Made by a program: the position numbers and the translations under genes. A stretch of DNA of 64,000 bases. It comes from Gammaproteobacteria bacterium MFB021 (GTDB lineage Bacteria; Pseudomonadota; Gammaproteobacteria; Pseudomonadales; Halomonadaceae). Positions 62,423 to 64,000 of this stretch are shown piece after piece (position 1 is the first letter of the stretch; each line of letters begins with the position of its first letter). The stretch is from the NCBI GenBank assembly GCA_000737985.1, contig JNVT01000071.1, positions 62,001 through 126,000 on the forward strand. The letters run 5' to 3'. Below the pieces are notes generated by a model. That model had not been told where the DNA came from. It searched no databases and saw nothing but the letters and a program-made list of their open reading frames with translations.

Positions 62423-63241
62423 TCAGCGCCCGGCGTCGCGGGCACCGCGCATGGCGGTATCTTGAGGGTCGGCGGCCAGGTTCATGGGGTTGGCGATACG
62501 CCGCGCCATGGCATCCAGCGCCGCCACGGCGTCCGCCTCCAGCGCGTCGTCACAGCGCTCCTCCATCAGTGAGGTGCCCAGCGCATAGGCCTGCTCGCCG
62601 CTGTACTGCGGCGCCACCACCAGCGCCAGCCCGCGTACCCCGGGAAAGACCTCGCCCAGGTCACGGCCGTAGCCGCGTTCGCGCACCCGGGCGATCTTGG
62701 CCACCAGCGCCTCGAGGTCGGTGACCGAGCGTTCGGTCCAGCCCGGGCGAGTCGCCGGGTCGGCGAAGCGCCGCCGAATCTCGGCATCGTCGAGACGCGC
62801 CAGCAGCGCGTTGCCCACCGCGGTGATCGAGGCCGGGAAACGGCTGCCGATGCTCGCGGTCATGCGCAGTGGCATACGCCCGGCGTGGGCGGCGAGATAG
62901 AGCACCTCGGTGCCGTCGAGCACTGCCAGCTGGCAGATCTCGTCGTGCAGCAGTGGGGTCTCGTTGCACGCCTGATAGAACGCCTGGACCGGGTCGACAC
63001 CGCGTAGATAGGCCCCGCCAAGCTCGACCAGGCGACGTCCCAGGCGGTAGCCGCCGGCGCTGCGCGCGATCAACCCCTCGGCCTCCAGCGCCAGACAGAT
63101 GTTGAACAGCGACGAACGCGCCACCGACAGCTGCCGCGCCATCTCGCTGACCCCCAGCGCGGTGTCACCCGCCTGCTCCAGCAGCGCCAGCACGCGGATC
63201 GCCCGGGTCACCGCCGGGCTGCGCTCGGCCTCCCCCGCCAT
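62423..63241 (-). CDS. IclR-family transcriptional regulator
   Basis: A 272-residue regulator. The N-terminal winged HTH is RAIRVLALLEQAGDTALGVSE followed by MARQLSVARSSLFNICLAL (about residues 12-55), and the C-terminal effector domain is a GAF-like fold with MPLRMTASIGSRFP and ITAVGNALLA. IclR proteins control catabolism of aromatic acids, glyoxylate or sugar acids. It overlaps the 2-hydroxyacid dehydrogenase stop by one nucleotide (TGATG) and precedes the hydroxyacid dehydrogenase, so it probably regulates this cluster. Confidence 0.92.
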   Translation of the reverse strand: MAGEAERSPAVTRAIRVLALLEQAGDTALGVSEMARQLSVARSSLFNICLALEAEGLIARSAGGYRLGRRLVELGGAYLRGVDPVQAFYQACNETPLLHDEICQLAVLDGTEVLYLAAHAGRMPLRMTASIGSRFPASITAVGNALLARLDDAEIRRRFADPATRPGWTERSVTDLEALVAKIARVRERGYGRDLGEVFPGVRGLALVVAPQYSGEQAYALGTSLMEERCDDALEADAVAALDAMARRIANPMNLAADPQDTAMRGARDAGR

Positions 63242-64000
63242 CAGTAGAACTCCACCGTATCGACGCGGTTGCGCAGCGGCTGGCCGTCGAGATAGCGCCG
63301 CGCGTTGTCGACGAACAGCTCGGCAATCAGGCGATCCTCGGCAGCGTTGAGCGCAGCGGTATGTGGAGTCAGTAGCACATTGGGCAAATCCCATAGCGGC
63401 GAATCGGCGGCCAGCGGCTCGCTGGCGGTGACATCGAGTACCGCCAGACCCAGATGCTCGGCGCGCAGGGCCTCGATCAACGCCGGCTCGTCGACCACCG
63501 TGCCGCGGCCGACGTTGACGAAGGTGGCGCCCGGGGGCAGCGCGGCGAGGAAATCCGCATCCACCAGCCCTTCGGTGGCGGCGGTGCCCGGGAGTGAGCA
63601 GACCACGGCGTCGGCGCGTGCCGCCGCCGCGTGCAGGTCCTCCGGGGCCACGATCTCGTCGACGTACTCGACCGCCCGGCCGTGGCGCGAGACGCCGATC
63701 ACCCGCGCGCCCAGCAGCGAGAGTTTGCGCGCCACCTCGCGGCCGATCCCGCCGAGCCCCAGCAGCAGCACGGTCTGTTCGCTGACCTGCCCCATCGCCC
63801 AGCGCCCGCTCCAGTGATGTGCGTGCTGCTGAGCCTGTACCCGTGGCAGGTGCTTGGCCCCGGCGAGCACGCCGAACAGCGCGTACTCGGCCAGCGGCCC
63901 GCCGTGCACCCCGGCCGAGGTCGTGAAAGCGACCCGCTCGAGCTGCTCGCGGGAGAGTTGCGCCGCCTTGACCTGGCCACCACCTCCCGCGGCCATCAGA
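63241..64000 (-). CDS. D-isomer-specific 2-hydroxyacid dehydrogenase, 5' end outside the window
   Basis: About 253 residues of an NAD(P)-dependent D-2-hydroxyacid dehydrogenase; the N-terminal substrate segment is cut by the right edge. The Rossmann loop is LLLGLGGIGREVARKLSLLG, followed by the catalytic Arg in NVGRGTVVDEPALI, Glu in DVTASEPLA and His in LLTPHTAALN. The family includes glyoxylate/hydroxypyruvate reductases and D-lactate-type enzymes. It is first in view of the operon with iclR, the other dehydrogenase and the TRAP transporter, and may be the enzyme for the imported hydroxyacid. Upstream genes are not visible. Confidence 0.9.
   Translation of the reverse strand, partial: LMAAGGGGQVKAAQLSREQLERVAFTTSAGVHGGPLAEYALFGVLAGAKHLPRVQAQQHAHHWSGRWAMGQVSEQTVLLLGLGGIGREVARKLSLLGARVIGVSRHGRAVEYVDEIVAPEDLHAAAARADAVVCSLPGTAATEGLVDADFLAALPPGATFVNVGRGTVVDEPALIEALRAEHLGLAVLDVTASEPLAADSPLWDLPNVLLTPHTAALNAAEDRLIAELFVDNARRYLDGQPLRNRVDTVEFY

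Overview
The window is a continuous stretch of high-GC gammaproteobacterial chromosome, most like a moderately halophilic Halomonadaceae member (Halomonas, Chromohalobacter or Salinicola type). The reasons are the ectABC ectoine genes, a ProVWX-type betaine importer, a bo3 quinol oxidase and gene neighbourhoods shared with Pseudomonas (arsC-wrbA-DUF2069, cysI-DUF934, ubiG-mupP). The genus is an inference. No rRNA, tRNA, CRISPR array, prophage or intact insertion sequence was seen.

Layout. 0-7 kb: tail of an acyl-carrier-protein phosphodiesterase gene, a DUF1244-moaB-moeA operon, an XRE/cupin regulator, and a class II HDAC-like deacetylase divergent from a Pat-type protein lysine acetyltransferase. 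7-10.5 kb: proVWX-type betaine importer. 10.6-14 kb: arsC, wrbA, DUF2069 and an unassigned transporter, with pdxH downstream. 14-22.5 kb: membrane-anchored GGCT-fold protein, smrA, cysI-DUF934, metH, and nfuA behind a strong IscR type I-like site. 22.6-25.7 kb: KfrA-like DNA-binding coiled-coil protein divergent from sufE, then yidD, hisI and zur. 26-31 kb: cyoABCDE. 31-36 kb: ectABC, gor, carbonic anhydrase. 36-45.4 kb: five-gene peptide ABC transporter, LysR regulator, Xaa-Pro dipeptidase and YheT hydrolase. 45.4-45.8 kb: a 143-bp MITE-like element and a hairpin. 45.8-53.5 kb: msrA, tamB, tamA and a coiled-coil inner-membrane protein. 53.5-58.4 kb: an SOD-fold protein lacking all metal ligands, a divergent UDP-sugar dehydrogenase homologue next to galU, then ubiG-mupP. 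58.5-64 kb: DctPQM TRAP transporter with two hydroxyacid dehydrogenases and an IclR regulator.

How the genes fit together. Osmoadaptation dominates: ectoine synthesis, betaine uptake, and possibly proline from imported peptides. Fe-S cluster supply (nfuA, sufE) sits near Fe-S users such as CysI. The most unusual content is two neighbouring enzyme-fold proteins that have lost catalytic residues (SOD-like and UDP-glucose-dehydrogenase-like), a four-unit 13-bp tandem repeat just before the first, the MITE-like element, and a tandem repeat between the kfrA-like gene and sufE.
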